From assembly GCF_000422625.1 (NCBI RefSeq), contig NZ_KE383895.1, positions 383,932-447,931 on the forward strand: a DNA stretch of 64,000 nucleotides, in the 5' to 3' direction. Source of the DNA: Adlercreutzia mucosicola DSM 19490 (GTDB taxonomy: Bacteria > Actinomycetota > Coriobacteriia > Coriobacteriales > Eggerthellaceae). Shown piece after piece: positions 30,001-40,480 of the stretch (position 1 is its first letter; every line of letters starts with the position of its first letter). Under the pieces are notes generated by a model. That model ran no database searches, was not told where the DNA came from, and saw only the letters and a list, made by a program, of their open reading frames with translations. Both the position numbers and the translations under genes were made by a program.

Positions 30001-33000
30001 GCCGATCGCGGCACCCTGGCCAACCAGGTGGCCGCCATGTGGGACAACGACCTGTGGCTGAAGAGCGGTATCGCCGAGACCAACAGCTTCCGGGCCGAAG
30101 TGCCCACCGTGGGCGGCGGCTCGAACAAGGCCGTGTACGAGGATCCGACCAAGCCGTGGCTGGGCTACAAGGTGTACGACAAGCTGGCCTTAGGCTGGAT
30201 CGACGGCACCAAGGGCTTCCTCGGCAACTACGTGTGGAACGATGTGAATTACAACGGCGTGCAGGACGATGTGCCCACCGACCTGGTGAAGACCATCGGC
30301 GTGGGCCAGGTGACCGTGACGCTGGAGCAGTACTACTGGCTGCCCGACGATGCCGATCCCGACAACCCGAACGGCTACGACCCGGGCAAGCCCGGCCTGG
30401 ACGGCACCGGGCACGGCCGGTGGGTGCTGAACGATCTGGAGTACAAGACGGCCCGCACCTCCAATGCCGGCAGCTACGTGTTCAAGGGCGTGTCCACCTA
30501 CGTGGCCGACCCGAACGCGCCCAAGACCGTGCGCGAGGAGGACAAGGCCAAGTACCTGGCCGGCTACCGCGTGCGCATCGATCGCGACAACCTGAAGCTG
30601 GTCACGCGCGATTGGGGCTTAAGCCTGCGGAATACGGCCAAGAACCTGATCACGGGCGAGTTCGATGAGGAACTGGACTCGGATGCCAATATGGGGGCCG
30701 TGAAGGTGACCAACCCCGATGGCACCGACTACCTGAAGAACGGCAAGCCGGTGTACGCCTACTACCTGAACGAGCTGGATTCCGGCGCGCTCACCTCGCC
30801 CGGCTTGGGCGGGGGCACGCTGCCCATGACCGGCGGCCACGACGCCGATGTGTCCTTCGATCAGATGATCGTGGTGGCCGGCGAAGTGAAGAGCCCGGAC
30901 GCTGAGGGCGTGGTGACCGAGAACGTCCGCCTGGTGGCGCGTAAGAAGGGCCTTTTCGACGAGGGTGCCGGCTACGACCTGGGTGCTGCCCAGCGTATCG
31001 AGCACTGGGACGTGGGCCTGGTGGAGGTTCCCCGTTCGTCTATCACCGGCACGGTGTGGAACGACGAGAACTACGACGGCATCATGGACGAGGACGAAGC
31101 GGGCCTGGTCGGCGAGACCGTGGCCGTGGAGCAGTACTACTATAAGGATGGCACCTGGGTGCGCAACGACCGCTTCGGCGACGACGAGCGCACGAGCGTG
31201 CGCGCGAACTGGAAGACCGAGGTGCGCAAGAACGTCCAGGGTATCGACGAGACCTGGTGGCTGCGCGAGTACACCGACGCGGCCGGCCAGAAGGTGCCCG
31301 TGGAGATGAAGGCCGAGACCGATTCCGACGGCAATCCGCTGCTGGACGCCGAGGGCAACGTGGCCGAGGGCGCCACCTATCCGTCCGGCGAGACGGCCGA
31401 GGATGGTAAGGTGCTCGTGCACACCGACGAGAACGGCGTGTACACTTTCGACAACCTGCCCACGGCCTACACCGACGGCGACGGCGCCCACTACCTGGCC
31501 GCCTACCGCGTGGTGCTGGTGGGGCTGCACAGCGACAAGGTGTACGACGAGGACGATCCCACGAAGCTTTTGTACGAGACGCCGTGGATGATGACCCACT
31601 ATCACCAGGGCGACGATGTGCTGGGTGATTCCGACGTGCGCGACGACCAGGGCCTGCGCCAGACCACCTACCCGGTGATCGGCCGCGAGGTGGAAGGCGC
31701 CGACGGTGCGGGCACCACCCAGCTGCGCGCGCTGGACGGCCAGATCATCCTGGCCGACACCGTGAAGACGGGCCGTGAGAACAGCTATCAGCCCTCGCAG
31801 ATCGAGGTGAATCGCAGCGACGTGTACCAGGACGCCACTGGCACCGTGCTGTACGACTATCTGACCGCGCGCGCCACCGAGGTGCAGGGCGGCGACGTGG
31901 GCGAGGTGGCGGTGCCGCGCCGCGAGGTGAACGGTCGCGTGTGGCACGACGAGGATTACGACGGCGTGCAGGACTTCCGCGAGGAAGACGAGCCGGTGCT
32001 GGACGGGAACGGCGATGTTGTGGAAGACGCCGAGGGCAACCCGGTCACGCAGAAGGTGAAGGTGTACGACGAGCCGGGCATCGAGGGCGAGGCCGTGACC
32101 CTGTCGCAGTGGTACTTCGACCCGGCGGCCGCCGATGGCGCGGGCGCGTGGGTACGCAACGAGCAGTTCTGCCGCGACGGCTTCAACATGCTGGCGGCGG
32201 TGGCCACCGATGATTGGGCCGTAGACGAGACCGACGCCGACGCCCTGGCGGCGGCCCTGTCCGACGACGGCTATGTGACCCTGACCACCAACGGCGACGG
32301 CGAGTACAGCTTCAAGAACCTGCCGACGGCCTATGTGAGCGCCGACGGCAAGCTGTATTTGGCCAGCTATCGTCTGACCCTGGCGGGCCTGGAGCAGCAG
32401 GAAGTGGTTGACCCCGCCACCAACACCGTCACGTCGAAGGTGCCGTGGCTGATGACCCGCTACCATGTGGGCGACGAACTGGAAGCCGATTCCGATTTGG
32501 ACGACACCCTGGCCGGTACCGAGGCGAGCTACCACCTGCTGGGCCGCGAGGCGGTGGCCGACGGCGTGGCCGCCGGCGTGCGCGCCCAGGACGGCCAGAT
32601 CATCCTGGCCGGGCCCAAGCCCGACAGCGTGACCGTTGACGGCGCCAAGACCACGCTCGTCACCGTGCCCGAGGCCGATGTGGTCGAGGGCGGCACGGGC
32701 TCGGTGCTCTTTGACATCATGCGTGCCCGCAAGGGCGCGACCGAGGCCTACAACGGCGGCGACGCCGGCCAGCTGCCGGTGCCCACCCGCTCGGTGTCGG
32801 GCCGCGTGTGGGAGGACGCCAACTACGACGGCCTGCAGGAGGTGACCTACCGCGAGGAGACGGTGACCGACGAGAACGGCGACCCCGTGAAGCGCAAGGT
32901 GCCCGTGTACAGCGTCGATGAACCGGGCGTGGAGGGGCAGACCATCACCCTGGAGCAGTGGTACTACGATCCGGCGCGGACGAACCCCGACCTGCCGGCC

Positions 33001-36000
33001 TTCATGACCGACTACGATGACAGCCTGAACCTGTCGGGCAAGATCGATGCCGCCTACGAGAACCATTGGTTCCGTAACGAGCAGTTCGGTGCCGACATCT
33101 ACACCACCCTGGACGACGCCGAGCATCCGCTGGTGAGCGACGACTGGGCGGCCGATGCCGCAGCCGCCGATGGCGTGCTGACGGTGAAGACCGACGCCGA
33201 CGGCCGCTACCAGTTCGACAACCTGCCCACGGCCTACACCGACGATACGGGCAAGCAGTACCTGGCCGGCTACCGCGTGAAGCTGGGTATGCTGAACGAC
33301 ACCGACGAGGGCGCGTGGATGATGACCCGCTACCACGAGGGCGATCAGGCGACGGCGCTGTCCGTGGACTCCGATTTGCCCGACAACCTGGGCATCTCCA
33401 AGGACTACCCGCTGATCGGGCGCGAGGAATTCGTGGCCGACACGGTGGAGGGCACCGATGAGAACGGCAACCCCACCACCACGGTGACGCCCAAGCGCTA
33501 CCTGGGCATGCGCCAGGAGATGCTGGAGGGCCAGATCATCCTGGCCGACCGCACCGACGCGCCGCGGACCGTGACGGCCGAGCAGGCCATCGCGGGCAGC
33601 GACTTCGCCAACAACCTGGGAGCCGAGCCGCTCACCTTCGACTGGATGAGCGCGCGGGCCTACGAGGAGGGCTTCGACACCATCGGCGGCGGCGACGCCG
33701 GCGAGCTGCCGCCTCCGACCCAGGACATCGTGGGCATCTTCTGGAACGATGCCGACAACGACGGCGTGCAGACCATCGACGAGCTGACGGGCGACCCGGT
33801 GCTGTACGGGCCGGCCGACGAGAACGGCGCGCGCGAGCGCGTGGTGATCGACTACGCCACCGACGGCACCATGAAGGCCTACCGCTTTGGCGAGGACGGC
33901 CTGCGCGGCGATATGATCAAATACTCCGAGTTCGGCGCCGACGGCAAGCTGTATATCTACGAAAAGGACGACAGCGGCGCCTGGGTGCTGATGAAGCGCA
34001 CCGTGCACAACGGTAGCACCACCGAAGAGGTGGATGCGATCTACGAGCCCGCCGAGCTGGGCGAGGCCTATCGTGACGGCACGGTGTACGAGGAGCTGGT
34101 CAGCGAGGACGGCATCAACAACGCCCGCGTGACCCTGGAGCGCTACAAGTCCGTGGACGGCGTGTGGGTGGAAGACGAGGAATGGGTCGTCGGCACCGAT
34201 TCCTGGGATGCCTACCGGGCCAACCCGGCCAACACCTGGAACGAGACGCCCACCTTCGACGCGAGCCAGCACGTGCAGTACACGGCGGTGCAGGAGTACT
34301 CCGACGGCACTATCCGCGCCGGTGTGTACCGCTTCGAGGACCTGCCCACCCAGACCATGGATCCGGTCACGGGCAAGAAGATCGTCTACGGCTACAAGGT
34401 GCGCTACACCGACGCCGGCTACAAGCAGCGCGCGTGGATGATCGCGAAGTACCAGCAGAAGGACAACTTCACTCAGGACTCCGACCTCATCAACTTCAAT
34501 GCGAATCTGATGAGCGACGGTGAGTACGACGTGCTGTTGAACCGCAAGGACGACAGCTCGGTGCTGGGCAACGTGCACGAGAGCAGTGCCTCGAACAACG
34601 ACAACCAGGACCTGGGCCTGCTGAGCCTGGACGAGGCCCTGGATCAGAAGAAGGATGCGGTCACCCGGGCCGCGGCAACGCGCGCGCGGATGGCGCCCGG
34701 TGCCTTCGCCGCGGTGCTGACCGCTTCGGTGATGGCGGCGGCCGAGGTGGCCGCGCCGCGCGACGCGACGGCGACCTTGGACCAGTACGACTTGGCGGCC
34801 GGCTCGGATCGCGCCTACAACGACGCGGCCCTGCTGAAGCAGCCCACGAGCACCATCGAGGGCGTGCTGTTCCAGGACGAGAACTACAACGGCAAGCTGG
34901 ACGGCACCCCGGCCCGCGGCGAGAAGCGCCTGGAGGGCAAGACGGTGTACCTGCACGCCTGGGGCCTGAAGCTGGTGGCCGACGGCTCGGCGGAGTGCCA
35001 GTGCACCACGCCGGCTCAGCCCGGCGACGGTCAGCTGCCGGCTTCGGCCGGGGCTATCGCCGCGACCAACGTGGACGGCGGCCCGGTGGAGATCAATGGT
35101 GCGACCTACCATTGGGAGTGGGTGGCTGAGAAGGACGGCACCATCAGCACGGTGACCGACGGCGAGGGCCGCTTCGCCTTCGACGATCTGCCCTCGGCCA
35201 CGCGCGAGGTGGTGAACGAGGACGCCTACCTGGGCGACGCGTTCAAGCCCTGGTACATGCTGGGCTACACCCTGGAGGTGGAGGGCTCGGCGGCCGACGA
35301 CGGCGTGCTGGGTCTGCCGGTGACGCGCCTTTTGACCGACACTGTGGTGGACGGCGAAGTGGTGGAGGCTCCCCAGACGGCTTCCAAGGTGCATCGCCCG
35401 AGCGACGTGACGGCGCTGAACGATCGCGTGGCCAATAATGCCGGCTACACGACGGGCCGCTACGCCATCACTTTGAACGAGGTGAACAAGCAGACCGATG
35501 ATGTGACCGTGCTGGACGGCCGTTTGGTGCTGGCCGATGCGGCCACGACCGAGGCCGACGCGGTGGGCGCTACCGATCCGGCCTACTACGTGAATGCCAA
35601 CGGCATGGCCTTCGACCTGTCCACCACGCGCGATGTCGACTGCATGAACGGCGGCTTCGGTCCCTTTGGTCAGGCGAGCATCTCGGGCGTGGCTTGGGAC
35701 GATGCCAACTACGACGGTATCCGCAACTACAAGACGTCTCTGGATGTGCCCGAGGGTGAGGGCGACGAGGGCGACGGCCAGGGTGACGGTGCCGACGGGT
35801 CGGCGGCTGCGCCTGCCGCGGCTGCGGCGGACGGTGCCGATGAGCCGGCGACTCAGGCCGGCGACGGCGCGGGTGGCGGCTCCGGCGATGCGGGCGAGGG
35901 CGACGGGCCCGGCTCCGTGGTGCCGTTGGAAGACCCGCTCGTGGGCGAGACTGTGTACGTGACCCAGGAATACTACGACCCGACGGTGCCCAACGCCGCG

Positions 36001-39000
36001 GGCGGCGTGGGCCGCTGGGTGCCCAACCCGGCCTTCGGCGACAATCGCGACAAGCCCCAGGTGGGCAACTTGACGGCCACCGACCGCTCGGTCACGGTGC
36101 GCTACGTGACGGCCAATACCCAGTACTCCATCGACGGCGGGGCCACCTGGTTCACCGACGAGGAGGACCCGACGGTGGACAACGCGACCGTGTTCCCGTG
36201 GCCGGCTGACAACACCGGGCGCTTCAGCGACGGCATGGCCCTGGCCGGCGGCGCCACGCTCAGCATCAAGCCGCTGACCGAGTACGGCGTCATCTGCCGC
36301 CAGCAGGCTTCCGACGGCACGTGGTCGGTGAGCGATCCGTTCTACGTGTGCACGCGCGGCCAGTCGAGGCTGGATGCCGTGGCCTTCGCCGACGGCGGCT
36401 TGGAGGCCTCATCCAGCACCATCACCTTCACCGAGAAGGAGAACTGGTGGCTGGAGACGGCGGGCTGGGAAGACGCCGATGCCCGCAATGGCTGGGAGTA
36501 CGCGGCCATTCCCGCCGGCTCTGCGACGGTGCCCGCCAATACCGCGTGGGTGCGCCCCGACGGTACCGGCGTGGTGACCTTGGGCAACCTGGCACCGCGC
36601 ACTGCCTATCAGGTGGTGGCCCGCATTCGTGCCTACGACGAGTTCGATCTGCCCGTGGTGAAGGGCCAGACGGTGGCTGCGGCTGCCGCGGCGCTGCGTG
36701 CCCAGGGTCTGGTGGTGGACGAGGACGCGGTGCGCGAGGAGTACCACGACACGGTGAAGAAGGGCCTGGTCATCGGCACCGATCCCGTTGCGGGCACCTC
36801 GATGCGCCCGGGCATGACGGTGACGCTCGTTGTGTCGCTGGGCGTGAAGGAGCCCGAGCCCGAGCCTGAGCCGGAGCCCGAGCCCAACCCTGCACCGGAG
36901 CCCGAGCCGGGTCCCGATCCCGATCAGCCGGAGACGCCCGATCCCGACGGACCGGAGACGGTCTCGGTGGTTGCTTTCGGTGCCGGTGCCGCCTTGATGC
37001 ATCAGGCGGGGCTGCCGCTGTTCGCGGCCGAGGCCTTCGGCGGTGTCTCGTTGTACGCCATGGGCGAGCATGACCAGTTCGGCCTGGCTGAGAACTACGC
37101 GCTGACCACGGTGCCCTCGGTGCTGGGCGAGTCGGAGAACTACGAGCCCACCAACGGCAGCGGCCCGCAGGATTCCGTGAAGCCGGCGCCTCCGGGAGCC
37201 CGCGCGGTGGAGACCGATCACGAGGGCATCTACCGCTTCAACAACCTGCAGTGCTATGTGCAGAAGGGCGCTGACGGCAAGCTGGTGGGCTACAACGATC
37301 GCGGCGCCACCGACGAGGTGCTGCAGACGCGCTACACCGTGTACATGGCCGAGCTGAACAACGGCTATGTGATGTCGCGCTACCACGTGGGCGGCGGTCT
37401 GGACTCCGACCTCACCCGCGACGAGGAGACCGGCGCCCTGGTGCTGCACAAGGCCATGACCTACGCCAGCGGCGCCACCATCAACGACGGCCACGTGTAC
37501 GCGAGCCGCGAGACGTTAAACGGCGGGGTCACGGCCTTCGGTTCCCAGTACGACGATGAGCGTGAGAAGGTGCTGTTCGACGTGCCCGCTCCGCTGGGTC
37601 ACCGTCTGGACGCCGGTGCCAAGGCGCCGAACCTGAACACCATCGCCGGCATCGTGTGGCGCGACAACAACAACGGCGTGCGCGAGAGCGGCGAGCGCGG
37701 CGTGGCCGGGGCCACGGTGCGTCTGACCCGCTACTGGTACGACGTGGACAACGGGTTGTGGGTGTATGACAAGGACTTCAACGAGCGCATCCCCACCGAG
37801 GACGAGACCCCGAGCCTCCAGGTGACCGGTCCCGACGGCCGCTACTCCTTCGAGGATCTACCGGCGACCGACGAGATCGTGGTGCGCAATGCCAGCATCG
37901 AGGTGATCTACGGTTACCGCGTCCATGTGACCGAGATCCCCACGGGCTTCAGCGTGGCGCCTCTGAACCGCGGCGCCGATACCGAGCTTGATTCCGACCT
38001 GGACGAGCGCAACACCCGTATGGTGCCCGAGGGCGATGTGGTGTGCGACGGCCTGATGGTGCTGGCGATGCCGGCCGATGAGGCCGACGCGCCGGAGTCG
38101 AAGATCCTCGGCCCCGACGGGGTGGAGTGGTCCACCCTGGGCTCGGTGTCCAGCATGCACAACGACGCCGGCCTGGTGCCCTTCAGCGGGGCCAGCTTCG
38201 GCGGCCATGTGTGGATCGACTCCGACAAGGACGGCTTGCAGGCCGAGGACGACGAGCTGGTCGTGGGCAAGGAATTGGTGCTGGAGCGCCAGTCCACCAC
38301 CTTCGCCGCGGCCGTGGCGGCCGGCTGGATGAGCCGCATCACCGACGGCGTGGCGACGAGCGATCTGGATGTGGATGGCGAGCCGCTGCAGACGACCGAT
38401 CGCTGGCTGAACATCGGCTGGATCGTGGACGACGATGTGGCCGACCCCGACGAGCCGGGCGCCGACGGCGACGGCGAGGGCGACGGCGATGAGACGCCGG
38501 ACGGCGCGGGCGACGGAGAGGGCGACGGCGGCGCGGGCTCGGGCGATGGCTCGGGCGCGGGCACCGGTGACGCCGGCGATGCCGGGGCCGATATGGGCGC
38601 CGACGCCGATGGCGGTGCGGTCGTCTCTTCGGTGGCTCCGCGGGCCGCGGCAAGCACGGGCAGCGCCGACGCCGACGCCGACGGCGACGATCCGCTGGCG
38701 GCCGAGCGCCTGGAGAAGCTGCTGCGTCGCGACATTCCCGACCCGAAGGCCGGGCTGCCGCGTGCTGAGGACGACGGCATCCTGTCTGAGGGCACCTGGG
38801 AGATCGTGGCCACCACCACAACTGACCTGGAGGGCAACTACCTGTTCTCCGGGGCGCCCATCGTGGACGAGTACGGGAAGCCCTACGTGTATCGCATTCG
38901 CCTGGAGAAACCGGGCGAGGCCGAGTTCGTGCCGCTGAACGCAGGCAAGGACGACAACCTCGACAACGACGTGGCCCACCTGAACCTGCGGGGCGAGGAG

Positions 39001-39375
39001 GCGCCGGAGAACATGGCGGTGACCGAGACCCTGCCGGTGATCAGCGCCCGCGGCTACGCCGACGCCTACGGCCTGGCCTATCACACGGCCGGGGCCTACG
39101 GCTGGACCCGCGCCGGCGGTCACGCCATCGATCCGGGCTACTACGTGGATCCCGATCCGCTGCCCGAGACCGACGGTTGGATCACGCGCATCTTCAACGA
39201 CTGGCTCACGAAGATCATCCGCGTGCTGCTGCCGCAGACGGGCGATCCCACCTCGCTGGTGCGCCTGGTACTGGCGGCCGTGGCCGGGTTCGCGGCCATG
39301 ATGCTCATCCTCTCGCTGCTGCGGCGCCGCGAAGAGGAGGAAGAGGCCAAACGCTGGGTGGACATCACCATCTAG
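1..39375 (+). CDS. Giant modular LPXTG cell-wall surface protein (5' end outside window)
   Basis: A single frame is open from the left edge to a TAG at 39373-39375, giving at least 13,124 residues. No signal peptide or start signal is visible; the GTG at 13 sits inside an ongoing coding frame, so the true start is upstream. Domains seen in order are a ~300-residue module present twice (nt ~82 and ~1861), long beta-type Thr/Asn/Tyr-rich segments, Asp/Gly linkers at ~7050, ~15600, ~29120, ~35750 and ~38440, a four-Cys segment (~23550), four InlB-type repeats (24178-26310), ten SdrD/Cna-B-like modules (from ~28213), a PASTA domain (36646-36843) and LPQTG followed by a hydrophobic stretch and RRR. 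From family knowledge it should be secreted and attached to peptidoglycan by sortase. A role in adhesion is inferred. No frameshift was seen. It is followed by a strong terminator and is probably a single-gene or last-gene transcript. Confidence 0.93.
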   Translation: MQAGVSGRLIWRYDANDGKLDAAAALPAFEVGFAGSVPAGTLVPIYYGYEMHSFTARAVEGEEAPLPQYGDAKRAAVGSYQVSNEESDAAATLTVTPQAALMPRTAFADGTGYAVHLVRYEVPADAPAATAIALGAAFPADYAGAGGVTDAVLMAHQADEDGNPLTAEEAAAAAAADDSQDATYVGVPGKGGVLVLDVTGLSEQQIAAINPMKASSLEALGLKPLPYTVTDDSRIQLARTGDDGRIEPGQARQLYVAAPYTEAAVTFVAPKPAEDADAAAAAEAEAAPEQTLPVHAQFDVQLSTAGVGESVVYAECFNTDTVFTETAMGDAFMTDEQVEAAQGEQAEKPQPTLPGLEAPGSALTPGGPRPSDGVGDANEADAPDDDGAEAEADRAETEKAEVPEGYRDADNAPNLLLDAEAGGSLLRSRVRSAAVPFASQLYQLPSDYLDPHLHISGGTAVDGMTNANMIKSQEIIEVTLMPNPTKKTGFLGKHESFIGTAGGMDQVKNAAVKFTLEIPYLYFTDTATVTTTNEKEWREAQTKWPEGKAMYTNNQQRLALYPTTSTINTYDFSKDGGNTWLTSQEMQQYITAGMTGTWTLRYRSTNTQKPYQLPKDPANEKFSVKFVGSVPDNTGATVKLGYSYNTYTDGSNVETRGAQDTVVAPGTKRSDGASNVLEATFIQTNLKWELMNESVVSKPVLWDHYNYAVWKVTVQNISETRESEIDFMNYVFRFDAADGSTAGLRSNDTLTLKYDENTGKDIKDPEAYKVNTNVDVSDSKAKYIGKPKAGGILIYDVSTLSNDQIASLNVDDFSNADDLGLTPLPYGTGGRSGQITLDYTEQDMPYGKHLISHDPAAIAQIKNPDGTEPTEEEREEIIASESDKLVLIIALPYTTNYSQTAGEYANAKWEVLATANFGNRGYDQDGQSLDYQWMKTFTGENAYKSNFTAPSYGASVSKVAIDPDTKVEKATDVEAAMGRMLTYRIKNIKNTGNVPLYGEDEKDATSYGMTLADQLPRGFHLSGIDISVDRSAYSKLTREVPNTSTEEGAPATITQSIADISDWFDLEAGQAALNKDAVMPIQFQVRDASGNLSWRFFNVPVRTELSADGKKYVWHIGSSTDTAAGIAEYLETQGIAAAPSRKYVGSTKPTTEFTGLFRVLFRHIIPAGTYRDTSQMTGFEAFTLPVNIDVSGVMIESLSDGKNNWYTNRTGLTYGKRRYVVDGQSGAYMQGGELYTGNSDEATATFKPLITKPLLTARPVSMYDGSGGVDANLEKEGTWSGGRQTDAKVRPVLVATDNAGWRFRIGNDSASRMAPACFSVGPIPDGINTATITTVNTAGDKGTGTLITPSLVPGATQKTPYFVTDRIRLGSAFFGTYHPEVGPDVFGAEVTDDAGNVTGYTPDYAAQVSQVDLTYYASASNNADIIQQTKTLYKANTGQKLWGVFKPETTKDASGNTVYTGRYVLKVDELGLAAPGDKIYVTNLKIYMTQFSKDKKIVPTDMTDATVEILGTSKEVGSLPLYAQWSTDYANPSGNSNVADVATLTSMYIPIKPTVGTSYGYVDHQGKRLNQTAVPYRWGDLEEETSFFRYTLTNESPYEISDFGLDLMVNGLTQEAESVTDGGTTTAGHTLWRGFLTRNVVVPGFVYGREPLYDEAGNKLYNDDGTPQLAAENSWFYSYGELGSIDVLNQNNATATIMNGEPDGTADSKLAPDVSYDIAVALAEINAQVKAGATTGVVASTTYPNISLDLGAGGATTATLTVRVSDDGEAFDAAGNQTYGLLNDAAGNATDAPLKMVRLRFDRVNSQAKISDVATQFDVPVANTAPVVYLTGRADSHDNKNVTTQAQGFTTTASYGPDMMIGKGKREEQSGNTKINRLASQSTMTFGAFASAIDYTTTKPATSRPNLGTAATATNDGVEVANYADDVNYNFTVKNTGLNRSDDAVVTVNMDDLSTYLGDPVNDVQGFLTKKVTFSEGLFKFGQTVRADNTPANLESSLTDVVFYFRTVQDNGGVKTALAATNRLYGQGAAATTNDGDGKVATDNGEGYHVRLTRDELLALWADAQAADPTATAFDIDLTSHAAFAAYTDCYLERIEVRYSEVDPAKNASAQTMHIGLTGKVNWWYKNGCQQPANSSTPDYSKVCATAKLVQTQKLDKQAQSSARTGHVKVYYPAMELHTYGQYGPTFNAYMNNATYGTTAASDGSGTRTSVPYDRDFKLWANLSNQRNVSTLDLVDVTIDLPLAWETVAQLDGSSKSDYVGFHTTKMTVNAELFATYNKGRVGTIVLKGYGEGDGAKDKEVTWTLSPDDAYLAAAAITPAAGPATRTPSFFHDKTCAGNHSFVTATPQPGTSGGDGTGDGTGDGAGDGSGDGSGDGTGDGEGDSSGSAGDGSGDATPTPTACEYYLNADGDLVITEEMLRAHGIANLKSVKLVGWEDMACDDASTAPANDWDNAQNIVFDGYADHNFDTGIYLNAKTENFLRKLRNPSALFMVGSPVTRIDQSWIYMSKMYFDTMNRSGLYDSNAGNTTAAPTNNRRFSQYTRGSWDTHHEGHSGYTDGEYNFALDVGYKSQVSLLADFRQVNSAYNQGAPGPWACHTEQGPWNSDNFRGRNLTWVGPETYNSGMVMHMTQTVPNGYFDSYYLKIRRDAAPFVDGITVYYSDKKTMYISGEEIKRLLQGTTADADQAGYGSTGQYFRLNLLATEGAGTDRKHVASYGSETTNPGNVDRADYYRDPVDDYSNQSVTGATAGAPDFTVEKIVYDIRINQYQYTDGSLAQNTNRYADGSFVENANEGSALDRPDFGADIYGLSVDREDIADRMALEINGRMYTETSKTGVDTIVDTALEVGGTHSGNDRAGHVAMTRCDTPAKQEKNAYRSAWSYQDYHRSGGYYRHDDCAARMRHLRSYNRIIALTDGNYTEKGITWNDTAYTQLGESTEGRNMTSHGLFGGDTAFNIAMYRYNLYRWDTGWGNPSYSSSVGSRGYYPNDWGVNYVSFADKLMIDDVMPWCQPDDDLSYYGFLTMGLKVQAGVLDHLRTYKDAYIKFTTKKWGANKGVAPYTYDSATEKYFDAAGAWVDADGNLLRTDENGNGAFKVYGELAGAGRTFIMRRDGIYEVAGGAETQVSTQGLDYVTSAAGAGMIKFERDGEETHEYLRTGNPAVLKLDVNEFITSYTMDLGPYSGNGDITAESNGVYKSVDRDDASAVDVRVLGRPYVYKGQKRPGTNTVSDVADARNKARTWSYNFNNMPVDPDQRIYDGTGSKKSPAWRASSSAGYSRQPQDTAYYLGYLIPFSYGSDISRAQWNNGAGTLNIEGNLADYEDDNLTPVVDTYEVRFWNRTDKNIDMDDEYRAAHISTVKLKASWTEGFDNLVTGATPSTLRVQKVYVPSQFVPVGGHARRADWFQAQDFTFTVYHTAGRTNTVTLSWNDMVSLGMVSGSVADAAGIPAFTGAPLTSGNYKGSYVIDLEKYLRASAAVDALQAANPGITAEALYDALNGSAGSGYDFGLNLAGYIEAQKGNKNNGWADQANPTAAEVNDPTFVATAKAAVANLVRPNLVGTYKTLDHTNTLGGANSAWASESTVNLTYAAPYVTSLQFTFTSPLATREKPETMLDSGQYLGEVPETGRSQGNKDAATNFAFAYDGVYADREVGDFRTAEETGTDPVKGHWNYWSTPTFDKQGNEFDGTTMNNHLAVVQPVETRDPNKRKEASTEYDDQRTDVSHRLGALVTDMQRGKKVSLNGADTWIFGYDYDDRSIASPVSFDPASGAGVDIPNGDLYAGDYVEYNLYVGAGDEKIRTDRTYYTGSTATGFETSSLPLQQVNGRFEVPEGQRIVGWEVQKYYDAAQGKWVENNTAAQKQADGSFGAPHNVKADLRAADGTVSVADAPQQTDLSQKDGVEQYDNNRVLTFSVGELNRDADKDNAAASSQIDPGRGVWIRVITQMTDELETAENYGDSVNGAVHSDNPSYQGQALQANFYATVAPLHGFTQYRVYNNNGTADSNDRVSRPFATDTREKGYIAGAHTNAAGGSDNCVQSDASLLKYSYDYRDIFFDGFTQLAAHNYSSVLFHRHATNQVGILPEFYDPAGNGGAGAVNPVSSSNQLANADGNRMRLVVSNIRNTTWHESTMTMTVSFMRAQNNTAEGATGFDANGNPDGVRYFELTEQPTYTATDHSSAFVDGKPPVLDYPSAAAGSTALLPESTNGPDGNLHQLPETVVPADNLTGDGATKATERPALKIEYYVPNWYAPQAPLSRAWLDTRETVTESIMPLATQPITGSNGAWVTYDELAAKYGEDIDSTVDGTLSGEGHTANGNVFRDVTGVRWTYYDVPATAGNASTAFPLDDVSLLGVARYQDTRRDDLTLSNVSGASEQPDSWSPQTQVDVAFTHTDNENTVLDFIDMTKVPTGTATKNANVSAGVSEFTPNNGTTGAPQLTDGDAVAHDTLLTKQDEGKTAGKTIQRRSPVMRFQAQAFQTATQAEAPYNANAAQKTSYIAGEQMWYKNTLANMPKTKNVGKKNLEGELYNPVFYELVPQEYLKQAGDADITAKYLAEHLKVDWYQSATRNPAKADAADKDVYAQRTNGMKLVVEKVEDYTMPDYGGAMIYNNTFNGTNREDGRYFANLNPRATNVSQTTTFTLYKIHWVPEDTAIVESDDVAVAEADKESTDAGEQGGSIVDEDIAYDRPVDDLMPDQTRMEVGDRIELSFDVYASVDNLPQVYMQNKVTGNIGTTGLEPAYFPRVGEYYYRDYVDASYSWTGRINPLRYTTGTDHVYNFAGALQFKTDDVLMDMDYLMLDSAFTGDVAEQTDKWEMFDGSYTYIPGEATSQFHYNGYATTNDNWGYSGNGLNYSSAQLAGSGATDSYSAGYLSDTDIKQANNKQVVRYTPWPQTGTVGGTGGKLPSNVHFLWWHDHNDSAYNNNSDSDTFDATGSSRWAMNTDGGSALATGYRYVRDWYHYVTKARTLGHGAQLADGSGTATEYGTTQNADGETVSNGIVEKRWGSETPLVWSETRLHMQKAWLATSSRFISGATTAMTDTNGNAVATGVANYEAQRKYNSEDTHAGWTPWWNDYSGQRLNENRGVILGQYTTALQYNQDFVSELTAYNYGDRNLDGVEFTYVMPRGVEPILDGTVTEVPKDDTVLDQEEPEYKSTLTVHFTAEDLKTPVVFSVYGVDGRKVGTYQAWPNQDILITSDHVVQNTGSGDGSGDEGDGSGDAGSEGDGSDGDADGDGGDADVDLPGGPSTAKPVTFEEGDYWVVVEKVGTTPEGLPFETKEYEYKTIDENNQVVTNTTLWPPRSFHVVSHDRMVSKNDGEGVTVDLSGVTKEETQKVYSADGTNPTRLSKLVGDAAAGQEVVTLGTTTYIVDEENGKYVAWEGDATNKAVEIATYDSASASSVKASWEFTRIELTSPVWVRLHADGASLNHPAKAEIVDAEGNVAQGTDADGNAVALTDLPVAGGTWTGDDGWVCLGNLPRGHYTVCFTSGPEMDEAVGDGGRGYTQAEPQDFYVVGLGEDSHRFEFTVDHVYTESAVSLTVNARAADHAAEVVLKTENGEVVDPATGQVAPNDGENPLTAAELEQRYKITVPANKELTLASTLPRGAYYVEMLKAPAMDFTYTEMVRVNEGGTEVEKEVERTGTWDFLMPDPSVARQRFESDGHGKAVALTMDCVLDDQPPRLVEGRAVVRIDVTGEEASAADPAASVTYRLASVTMEGEGDDAQATETLLTQNKSLPLGRMAVVDNLQPGTYRLYFMRSSKFIGEGGQELMYVMPTDPVEFTVADGQSCVTLPAVTLTETTAWAEEGDPAAPEGEPSVTGFTAELARALGDGVAEVLNEASASCAGFVSLPTVPLSVKAAPELFDVTEGAAVQPAAAGAAPLTADLAGAGAGVAPTATDEAVPTASERPEPVNGEFFDDATQAEINAAVNAANDEALPAGTGAADEATGADEGAAAEAEPYRADDMVLYADTADEGTAPSEGGVDISAANLDVLAAQIKAGARAYLLKKTTTVGGNYSQDPQLNTEWIDITKLMDIEVLQTPAADTNKGYYAPAAYQDPARAGVAATANTATSTYSSVPVDTAASGVTNQSEAYRDSSQPWVLKVSVKQELGKWFGRAIDGAPANLTDPDVVNATGLTAEEVEAIQAALNDGGYQIKVNIPSHVFGNNESETWYDRVMTRPLDLRSAAKPGQDKLAGQEPSLSSAYYQIFDYDHYEGLNRTRGSANSTWHMQPYGMDYKFTLQRYYRNNGGGNEQQLAGSPNMPAVNGFTVQNNTVRLTDPADRDTVTDVMGTAAANLDFWKRAYKDATDDSGAVLYAQTGTQAVMRKPVVRVWNTISLPDVLTDAVVDGEGTEMAGTVTDGVGKDSANYYLEAETDTRQVNVHVENRFWWDGYARHYANDRDYGGYVINENRWATYSVAGGQMGDLVLPVVTVVLPYGVTPVHRTTRQPYGQWPDTPQEFLYEDWDIAKSEGATRGNPGGVNQNERRAWLEENFTATVTYERVTADETQYPAADINNEEYRFVVRFIPKGNDLNGDPETEQRIRSHEMDTFKFSVAMSTEPEWNEQPAHSEASRATESIRTYVSSAMTGYKALTDDAITAGGIADPYTVGAPARYRGAGTSRDHDQRLDAVSAAYMTAANSNGNWNNVVWRTTDYLSITAYNDVHGSAAYRFQWEYDNVFPGSYASDCWNSHRSHHYHSFQNITRLPYNYYNSGTATNDQVQYTHLLGYFGSYTENSGTKRSGGTLVPLTGATGNKGLNISEFNWRTQYALSEETTKRLNSTATNMTTGQTDTNIADAKTEPFGRRGVDDAGNPTVTQATHIDGGVFAANKMRLKTPTLGSAMEIETAPADRPQDGTVSDSAHSTTGKGASEGAKLTQDGDPFQYDDEVWLAATLKNQSTKDQGANNAASGQQGKEGALQHAKLVFSLYLPQQVTFYDEALLRNLGEDVNGANYEKLLTDYVGDNYSFYIERTYKDRHTDTGVTTGTKTVFDEFTGSAKFPKRSQQQTKYERLTPKQLVEAGWTLRVRVQPDYDADGYVQKDYAKGDVDDLDDLPQSPDVKQRIHGGEVVVFELTPPDDASDLEFVKHPSMLSAFWDNVRADGYVGPGDSITLKVRTRIDNVGDEESALEGLTDADGDALGYAQQLEAIRTWSAEASKAYFATENQDASWLPQATGWSHTFDEAVDVTIVDDADATSQFVKGDIRLTRDDAATIYVVNRDAEGRIVYDAEGNPTFTPILDALGAATTFTFEAGETYLKPTVAVDSVTSLGTDWFNSQSPSYFQWAAGSVLVDDKLSHIDPDTGEVVPDVDYDRDHKDTSGDERQKLVVDENGDAVPGEDGEDQYVSVNRGFPERHLASVSGTFDIRKPSASVRADTGAVRSPTDDSNAIDSTQSGSNDLYVTQAINTGAAVNSFIVDWQVPLWALGSQSSENAPLNSISTPVGRVTPSITSVKSGVWEIPGTYKWEVTNPRTGETYDAGEGIHYYDDKGKEVGAWRVSFKNTKRIDGVTHYRYFIGTGEEDYAVEYETEADGTTKYEKDEAGKLILDDNGNPIPVVKYEGDGKTPIYRYVIAANARRVPVTFDETDPEQTKNLTPEQIAAKKAEAEEAAANRAIEEKLWVFVYVRRNVTDTKTANNGYVEQNANFYQDRENFAKPGTDADRDYFNGEDDTYDYNTADEKNFRWTLVGYARVSDKSNRTFTNLGTGGQVRQVRWVVKACDTAQVNGTTMPVDATGKPIDAAAVTASVNRTRQVVVDDSLAQEVPVPTGFRLAVDADPYTAEVEMPDDVDPTRSNTAWAMQRSFEDGLDIDKSILYRYVERNLGNVSNLDMSQVKRIGPHKLSFFGEEITTRLGCSINHVEPETRTTTDASGAPVTYTVYVCKDCKEEYSEEAYKRWQAEGASGAEKECWTRTMQGNLIIEALTPMRQTGSSMPDSITDNAAMIHGSAFITELPKIQIDRSAQPLYSVAPLSEPADKDAVNLLVDEGTDERIVDAVSEMFTVDSVNYVPAADGDETAAAAAAAPASAAPATLAAAPGAALMGAGAAPVAEGGADPLDGDGDADTVTLAYHANGGTGTPPAAQTVTTGEAVSVAAGTGLSRKDYLFNGWNTAADGSGLAYQPGDSLNVGENITLYAQWKHEPKPIKITFNSNAPRGEITNSEDPSNSLALKENYVVDAMSYQDFALPLNRYARVNYTFAGWNTSQDGLGTWYSDKQVAQFQGDITLYAQWSQGSVSDSVHVNHFATAVPRYDDTKYAEFERARAGFFRSDEKPTIKIDVAQWYFTGTASEGYSWTSKNIKLDPEDSLFMRYEIKLYNISQSQLRMLGYNEDAFPTDTATNPELSALLPRIQNFGPTPATMFDKLPALNATQNARLAQAAEIRKLSEELASMAQGYVPSEWKWNPVDMDPEDIAAGAVPGVDASDTERRAFVTKLEALIAKLEAIDIIGGDQVPTASKETVDNISASVAAQIKALRGFQRATYDEEGNLVTPEHYDITLVKPSDVVTTSATIAAQANSLETQVSDERPYSRVLQYVPYTQMLATDANGKATNPLNVDYQHRPTSATSVDAKPMNTQVPLWSYRLVKFREYEIEEETGYRTEKGPHGETLDRFGNPVEDESVNSTVYFVKNHDAATGTMADVVAANGATITLPECSFTRYGYKFIGWNTVSDGSGTMYQPGDAYQVPDTSAGLFAQWELDEAVQSQVSFDANGGAGEMEAMLYANGSVVVLPFCTFTAPAGYTFDGWNSRADGTGTAYDPDEAFTVPSLSLTLYAQWKAEGAADPASRARAAAQAADAADAADEDAVFALGDGGEIMTLSSDAVRESDGDDEGDKKVYLAGSLTEYDDILFGADGKQPIDDTAAAIRDTSLSGTSNAGGTIRAYGGSTISGADQFSYLYPNSAFTDNVTGSATTNTRRSLVFSFAGANGDRGTLNPGEALIVDFMMQFDENRNATTDSGTALVMQAYADKAGSYEFYDYPFTTLDASGRLQYYTNEMLNSSDSTVNKDSSYRSDLSDGNGNGDSSETLLRIDAPSVGWKENDDVKQDKQVVPHYTDEMFKYRSGTAAVTEGSSYRWWLIDQYAGSSAASALMYKHATFVDRLPEKDDYEASTYDSSGDVYNLRQSQWSGWLKDLDAIKAYYTDTTVDDATQNQVGMYEIRTKDEVDPITGVMNPKQVDVWLGPLKVERNTDGSISKLSPASPADKVLPVDEARAYAKANGYDWGEDEYGEFVTRWVTAYSTTDQMDEKLVDWIHTSSNIEANAGVNASSFAKWSATARMASINMVNLNDLKDYVKAHPTEADELTRSIGMLWTRVVDQKLHLMENSGDVRIAFEMHAPLNLPKFLGSAGSTYKSIDGINMEEATPLQKYLYQTSQWNTFLSMVDYRTGPTGMTYKNKELEQAGVYIDAPEGYGYLGSYVWLDDNWDGLTNDTDGEKTTDFFGNETTYHKGVNGRYMLSNERTVDPETGEVKYTYDGGQDTRALFRDLNHDDVKEDPGINGVKVELLNEYGIPVNRNGEAVVQVKESKNSDKLIWVKANPQTGSALLNVYGGYDLASTNEDIDLGAYVYTTESDYYNNRGHYMFSMLKPGKYRLRFTFPQAYSHYALTTKRIGASEVPVTDKLGTEVGGTQDASAYMQVERKNGIMTATSDVITVDAMEYNADAYEAGSPKTGNEIYDAKMTSYNVGIAMPVTYTGVAFRDDKLAGYEEMEEDPDFGDGNGDGNGDGDGEGEGEGGDNPGDIFGKSATAESVAKLNAMVETGAVGLDGVVGAGDGAAGDAADPNVAAAAEAGIMPLALTPDNAPEVDKAAGEADYFIMVDGKKTLNLDKMVELDGSVDPELIDGVLDWVNVDLDADNPLTSDSDAVTALPVNELRLKNMEVSVQVYNEQDKTWSQAYDADGNRAVVQTDNDLYVRASDNENWQRAFDDAGNKLVAVEDYDTLQWKWEPRVNADGTSVESTGAFTFKLEPGHLYKIVCKDMKNRVLKPSVMNWEDSPLSRPEKNVEDQPEADRGTLANQVAAMWDNDLWLKSGIAETNSFRAEVPTVGGGSNKAVYEDPTKPWLGYKVYDKLALGWIDGTKGFLGNYVWNDVNYNGVQDDVPTDLVKTIGVGQVTVTLEQYYWLPDDADPDNPNGYDPGKPGLDGTGHGRWVLNDLEYKTARTSNAGSYVFKGVSTYVADPNAPKTVREEDKAKYLAGYRVRIDRDNLKLVTRDWGLSLRNTAKNLITGEFDEELDSDANMGAVKVTNPDGTDYLKNGKPVYAYYLNELDSGALTSPGLGGGTLPMTGGHDADVSFDQMIVVAGEVKSPDAEGVVTENVRLVARKKGLFDEGAGYDLGAAQRIEHWDVGLVEVPRSSITGTVWNDENYDGIMDEDEAGLVGETVAVEQYYYKDGTWVRNDRFGDDERTSVRANWKTEVRKNVQGIDETWWLREYTDAAGQKVPVEMKAETDSDGNPLLDAEGNVAEGATYPSGETAEDGKVLVHTDENGVYTFDNLPTAYTDGDGAHYLAAYRVVLVGLHSDKVYDEDDPTKLLYETPWMMTHYHQGDDVLGDSDVRDDQGLRQTTYPVIGREVEGADGAGTTQLRALDGQIILADTVKTGRENSYQPSQIEVNRSDVYQDATGTVLYDYLTARATEVQGGDVGEVAVPRREVNGRVWHDEDYDGVQDFREEDEPVLDGNGDVVEDAEGNPVTQKVKVYDEPGIEGEAVTLSQWYFDPAAADGAGAWVRNEQFCRDGFNMLAAVATDDWAVDETDADALAAALSDDGYVTLTTNGDGEYSFKNLPTAYVSADGKLYLASYRLTLAGLEQQEVVDPATNTVTSKVPWLMTRYHVGDELEADSDLDDTLAGTEASYHLLGREAVADGVAAGVRAQDGQIILAGPKPDSVTVDGAKTTLVTVPEADVVEGGTGSVLFDIMRARKGATEAYNGGDAGQLPVPTRSVSGRVWEDANYDGLQEVTYREETVTDENGDPVKRKVPVYSVDEPGVEGQTITLEQWYYDPARTNPDLPAFMTDYDDSLNLSGKIDAAYENHWFRNEQFGADIYTTLDDAEHPLVSDDWAADAAAADGVLTVKTDADGRYQFDNLPTAYTDDTGKQYLAGYRVKLGMLNDTDEGAWMMTRYHEGDQATALSVDSDLPDNLGISKDYPLIGREEFVADTVEGTDENGNPTTTVTPKRYLGMRQEMLEGQIILADRTDAPRTVTAEQAIAGSDFANNLGAEPLTFDWMSARAYEEGFDTIGGGDAGELPPPTQDIVGIFWNDADNDGVQTIDELTGDPVLYGPADENGARERVVIDYATDGTMKAYRFGEDGLRGDMIKYSEFGADGKLYIYEKDDSGAWVLMKRTVHNGSTTEEVDAIYEPAELGEAYRDGTVYEELVSEDGINNARVTLERYKSVDGVWVEDEEWVVGTDSWDAYRANPANTWNETPTFDASQHVQYTAVQEYSDGTIRAGVYRFEDLPTQTMDPVTGKKIVYGYKVRYTDAGYKQRAWMIAKYQQKDNFTQDSDLINFNANLMSDGEYDVLLNRKDDSSVLGNVHESSASNNDNQDLGLLSLDEALDQKKDAVTRAAATRARMAPGAFAAVLTASVMAAAEVAAPRDATATLDQYDLAAGSDRAYNDAALLKQPTSTIEGVLFQDENYNGKLDGTPARGEKRLEGKTVYLHAWGLKLVADGSAECQCTTPAQPGDGQLPASAGAIAATNVDGGPVEINGATYHWEWVAEKDGTISTVTDGEGRFAFDDLPSATREVVNEDAYLGDAFKPWYMLGYTLEVEGSAADDGVLGLPVTRLLTDTVVDGEVVEAPQTASKVHRPSDVTALNDRVANNAGYTTGRYAITLNEVNKQTDDVTVLDGRLVLADAATTEADAVGATDPAYYVNANGMAFDLSTTRDVDCMNGGFGPFGQASISGVAWDDANYDGIRNYKTSLDVPEGEGDEGDGQGDGADGSAAAPAAAAADGADEPATQAGDGAGGGSGDAGEGDGPGSVVPLEDPLVGETVYVTQEYYDPTVPNAAGGVGRWVPNPAFGDNRDKPQVGNLTATDRSVTVRYVTANTQYSIDGGATWFTDEEDPTVDNATVFPWPADNTGRFSDGMALAGGATLSIKPLTEYGVICRQQASDGTWSVSDPFYVCTRGQSRLDAVAFADGGLEASSSTITFTEKENWWLETAGWEDADARNGWEYAAIPAGSATVPANTAWVRPDGTGVVTLGNLAPRTAYQVVARIRAYDEFDLPVVKGQTVAAAAAALRAQGLVVDEDAVREEYHDTVKKGLVIGTDPVAGTSMRPGMTVTLVVSLGVKEPEPEPEPEPEPNPAPEPEPGPDPDQPETPDPDGPETVSVVAFGAGAALMHQAGLPLFAAEAFGGVSLYAMGEHDQFGLAENYALTTVPSVLGESENYEPTNGSGPQDSVKPAPPGARAVETDHEGIYRFNNLQCYVQKGADGKLVGYNDRGATDEVLQTRYTVYMAELNNGYVMSRYHVGGGLDSDLTRDEETGALVLHKAMTYASGATINDGHVYASRETLNGGVTAFGSQYDDEREKVLFDVPAPLGHRLDAGAKAPNLNTIAGIVWRDNNNGVRESGERGVAGATVRLTRYWYDVDNGLWVYDKDFNERIPTEDETPSLQVTGPDGRYSFEDLPATDEIVVRNASIEVIYGYRVHVTEIPTGFSVAPLNRGADTELDSDLDERNTRMVPEGDVVCDGLMVLAMPADEADAPESKILGPDGVEWSTLGSVSSMHNDAGLVPFSGASFGGHVWIDSDKDGLQAEDDELVVGKELVLERQSTTFAAAVAAGWMSRITDGVATSDLDVDGEPLQTTDRWLNIGWIVDDDVADPDEPGADGDGEGDGDETPDGAGDGEGDGGAGSGDGSGAGTGDAGDAGADMGADADGGAVVSSVAPRAAASTGSADADADGDDPLAAERLEKLLRRDIPDPKAGLPRAEDDGILSEGTWEIVATTTTDLEGNYLFSGAPIVDEYGKPYVYRIRLEKPGEAEFVPLNAGKDDNLDNDVAHLNLRGEEAPENMAVTETLPVISARGYADAYGLAYHTAGAYGWTRAGGHAIDPGYYVDPDPLPETDGWITRIFNDWLTKIIRVLLPQTGDPTSLVRLVLAAVAGFAAMMLILSLLRRREEEEEAKRWVDITI
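82..2763 (+). repeat. Duplicated ~300-residue module in the giant protein
   Basis: Two related protein segments begin near nt 82 ([12 protein letters not shown]) and nt 1861 ([12 protein letters not shown]). Both run through a shared signature of the form Y-G-P-GG-L-DV-LS-QIA-N and then LGL-PLPY (nt ~550-690 and ~2347-2490). They end in a short beta-type stretch with a Leu/Ala-Pro-Tyr-Thr motif. Sequence identity is partial, so this is an old duplication, not a recent DNA repeat. An acidic Ala/Glu-rich linker (nt ~1080-1215) lies between them. Confidence 0.7.
7048..7200 (+). repeat. Asp/Gly/Ser/Thr linker encoded by degenerate 12-bp tandem repeats
   Basis: The protein reads as repeated GDGTGDG / GDGSGDG units ending in Thr-Pro repeats. 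The DNA repeats a 12-bp unit of the type GGCACCGGCGAC with third-base variation. It separates two large domain blocks and is likely a flexible acidic, possibly Ca2+-binding, hinge. Confidence 0.85.
15598..15720 (+). repeat. Asp/Gly-rich linker
   Basis: This is a second low-complexity acidic linker of the [15 protein letters not shown] type inside the giant protein. It interrupts a beta-rich segment and probably marks another hinge. Confidence 0.85.
23548..23712 (+). other. Four-cysteine segment in the giant protein
   Basis: Cys codons at 23548, 23629, 23638 and 23710 give the spacing C-x26-C-x2-C-x23-C, with a central CKDC. Cysteine is rare in the surrounding protein. The segment could bind a metal or form two disulfides outside the cell. 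The fold is not recognised. Confidence 0.6.
24178..26310 (+). repeat. Four InlB/Listeria-Bacteroides-type B repeats
   Basis: Four ~72-85-residue repeats lie at nt 24178-24399, 24421-24678, 25852-26067 and 26095-26310. Each has the family pattern of a beta strand followed by NGG or similar, a central GWN-(T/S)-DG-G-Y core and a terminal LYAQW or LFAQW. The second and third copies are separated by ~1.2 kb encoding a different region. Such repeats occur in surface proteins of Gram-positive bacteria. Confidence 0.88.
29119..29193 (+). repeat. Asp/Gly/Glu/Asn linker
   Basis: A short low-complexity linker of [13 protein letters not shown] and GEGEGEG type follows the first SdrD-like module. It is an acidic spacer. 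Confidence 0.8.
35752..35925 (+). repeat. Asp/Gly/Ala linker inside an SdrD-like module
   Basis: A low-complexity insertion of [12 protein letters not shown] and Ala-rich type directly follows a module-start motif ([11 protein letters not shown]). It splits that module from its EYY strand. Confidence 0.8.
36646..36843 (+). other. PASTA domain in the giant protein
   Basis: About 66 residues carry the PASTA pattern: [20 protein letters not shown], then [17 protein letters not shown] and VTLVVSLG. From the family, PASTA domains bind muropeptides or beta-lactam-like ligands and are typical of PknB kinases and PBPs. It is followed at once by a Pro-Glu repeat. Confidence 0.9.
36850..36960 (+). repeat. 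Pro-Glu repeat linker
   Basis: Alternating Glu-Pro dipeptides grade into Pro-Asp-rich sequence immediately after the PASTA domain. This resembles the extended wall-spanning linkers of Gram-positive surface proteins. Confidence 0.85.
38440..38620 (+). repeat. Asp/Gly/Glu/Ala linker in the last SdrD-like module
   Basis: Low-complexity GDGEGDGDE and [16 protein letters not shown] sequence is inserted in the tenth module, close to the wall anchor. It is an acidic spacer. Confidence 0.8.
39229..39372 (+). other. C-terminal sortase sorting signal (LPQTG)
   Basis: LPQTG is encoded at 39229-39243 and is followed by a hydrophobic span of about 20 residues ([16 protein letters not shown]), then RRR and a charged tail. 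This is the classic cell-wall sorting signal of a class A sortase substrate. The tail after RRR ([14 protein letters not shown]) is longer than usual. No sortase gene is in the window. Confidence 0.95.
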
Positions 39376-39380
39376 TCGCC

Positions 39381-39414
39381 AGGAGGGGAGGCGCGCGCCT
39401 CCCCTCCTCGTTTT
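39381..39414 (+). terminator. Rho-independent terminator after the giant gene
   Basis: A perfect palindrome (39381-39408, half-site AGGAGGGGAGGCGC) begins 6 nt after the stop codon. It is followed by a short T run. Confidence 0.9.
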
Positions 39415-39419
39415 CTGCG

Positions 39420-39447
39420 TTGGAGACGCGGGGCTGGCGGATACAAT
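39420..39447 (+). promoter_or_regulatory. Probable promoter of the GNAT gene
   Basis: A TTGGAG -35-like hexamer (39420-39425) and a TACAAT -10 hexamer (39442-39447) are separated by 16 nt. The predicted transcription start near 39454 argues against using the GTG at 39454 as a start codon. Confidence 0.55.
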
Positions 39448-39483
39448 GGGGTTGTGAGAGACGCAAGTGAGAAGGGGTATGCC

Positions 39484-39993
39484 GTGAGCGTGCTGGACAA
39501 GATTTCGGTGAAGATGACGCGGCCCTATCGGGAGGAAGATCTGCCGGCCATGGTGGACATTTGGAACGCCGTGGTGACTGCCGGTCGGGCGTTTCCCCAG
39601 GAAGACCTGCTTGATGTGGATACGGCTCGGGAGTTTTTCGCCGCGCAGTCGCACACGGCCGTGGCCACCTTAGCGGGTCGTATCGTGGGGCTCTACATCC
39701 TGCATCCCAATAACGTGGGGCGCTGCGGGCATGTGGCTAACGCTAGCTACGCCGTGGCTGAGCGTCTGCGGGGCCACGGCCTGGGCCAGCTGCTGGTGGA
39801 AGACTCGCTGCGCCAAGCGGCCAAGCTGGGTTTCCGCGGTTTGCAATTCAACGCCGTGGTAGCGAGCAACGCGGGCGCCGTGGCCCTCTACGAGAAGCTC
39901 GGCTTCGGTCGCGTCGGCACCGTCCCGGGTGGCTTCCGTAATGTGGAGGGCGTCTACGAGGACATCCATCTGTACTACCGCCCCGTAGAATAG
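39484..39993 (+). CDS. GNAT family N-acetyltransferase
   Basis: The 169-residue protein matches the GNAT fold. An N-terminal TRPYREEDLPAMVDIWN strand-helix start is followed by the acetyl-CoA loop RLRGHGLGQLL and a C-terminal SNAGAVALYEKLGF motif, which is very typical of the family. It should transfer an acetyl group from acetyl-CoA to an amine; the substrate is not predictable. GTG 39484 is preferred because AGAAGGGG lies about 7 nt upstream. The GTG at 39454 coincides with the likely transcription start, and ATG 39514 lacks a ribosome site. It has its own promoter after the giant gene's terminator, so it is not part of that transcript. Confidence 0.88.
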   Translation: MSVLDKISVKMTRPYREEDLPAMVDIWNAVVTAGRAFPQEDLLDVDTAREFFAAQSHTAVATLAGRIVGLYILHPNNVGRCGHVANASYAVAERLRGHGLGQLLVEDSLRQAAKLGFRGLQFNAVVASNAGAVALYEKLGFGRVGTVPGGFRNVEGVYEDIHLYYRPVE

Positions 39994-40099
39994 GGCGCGT
40001 AGGGCGCGTTGCGCGGCCACTCGTGCCCCATGGGCGAGGCAACGCCGGGTTCGAGCCCTCAGGGACGCTGCGCGGACGCCGCAGGCCCGAGCCCCGAGG

Positions 40100-40230
40100 G
40101 CGCCACGGGTGCGGCGGTCACGGTCGCGCCACGGGTGCGGGGCGCCCGCCCGAGGCCGCCGCTGGCCACGCGCCTATGGCAGGCGGCCGGCGCATCGGGC
40201 GAGGCGGTCACAGCGGCGCCACGGGTGCGG
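40100..40230 (+). repeat. Three copies of GCGCCACGGGTGCGG
   Basis: Identical 15-bp copies occur at 40100-40114, 40126-40140 and 40216-40230. Flanking sequence is partly shared (GGCGGTCAC before or after copies). The function is unknown; the sequence is non-coding. Confidence 0.8.
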
Positions 40231-40310
40231 CGGCGCCTGAGGCATTATCCGCATCAACATGTCAGGTTCTCTTGATTCTATTCAGTCCGGGGGGGGGGCT
40301 TCTTCGGCAT

Positions 40311-40480
40311 GTTTTGTGCAACAAACTCCGATAGGAAGACACCAGGAAAGCCACTGCGGCGGCGAGGCGCCCTCGCAGTTGGCAAAACCCCTGGTCAGTT
40401 TCTTCTCTTCGCGGGAATTCCCCCGAGTGGCCCGCCTTCCTCTTCGAAGAATGTCTACATATCGAAGTTTGTTGCGCAAA
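40311..40480. repeat. ~170-bp terminal-inverted-repeat element, copy A
   Basis: The left arm (40311-40343) contains GCAACAAACTCCGATAGG. The right arm (40453-40480) is its near inverse complement, with GTTTGTTGCGC at the end. A central CAAAACCCCTGGTCAG lies at 40383-40398. A second copy in the opposite orientation occurs at 41873-42041 on the other side of the nuclease-like gene. It could be a MITE-like element or a long-hairpin RNA gene. No transposase is present. Confidence 0.75.

Larger units (their letters stand above)
28213..39060 (+). repeat. Ten SdrD/Cna-B-like B modules
   Basis: Module starts are recognised by G-x-V-W-x-D-x-(N/D)-Y-(D/N)-G at about nt 28213, 30214, 31042, 31927, 32794, 33727, 34855, 35680, 37639 and 38194. 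The Asp/Asn-rich start resembles the Ca2+-binding loop of SdrD B domains. Several modules share later landmarks: a tyrosine-rich EQYYY-like strand, YxFxNLPTAY, MTRYHxGD followed by DSDL, and QIILA. Typical spacing between modules 3 and 6 is ~290-310 residues, much longer than the canonical ~110, so extra material is inserted in each. Confidence 0.85.
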
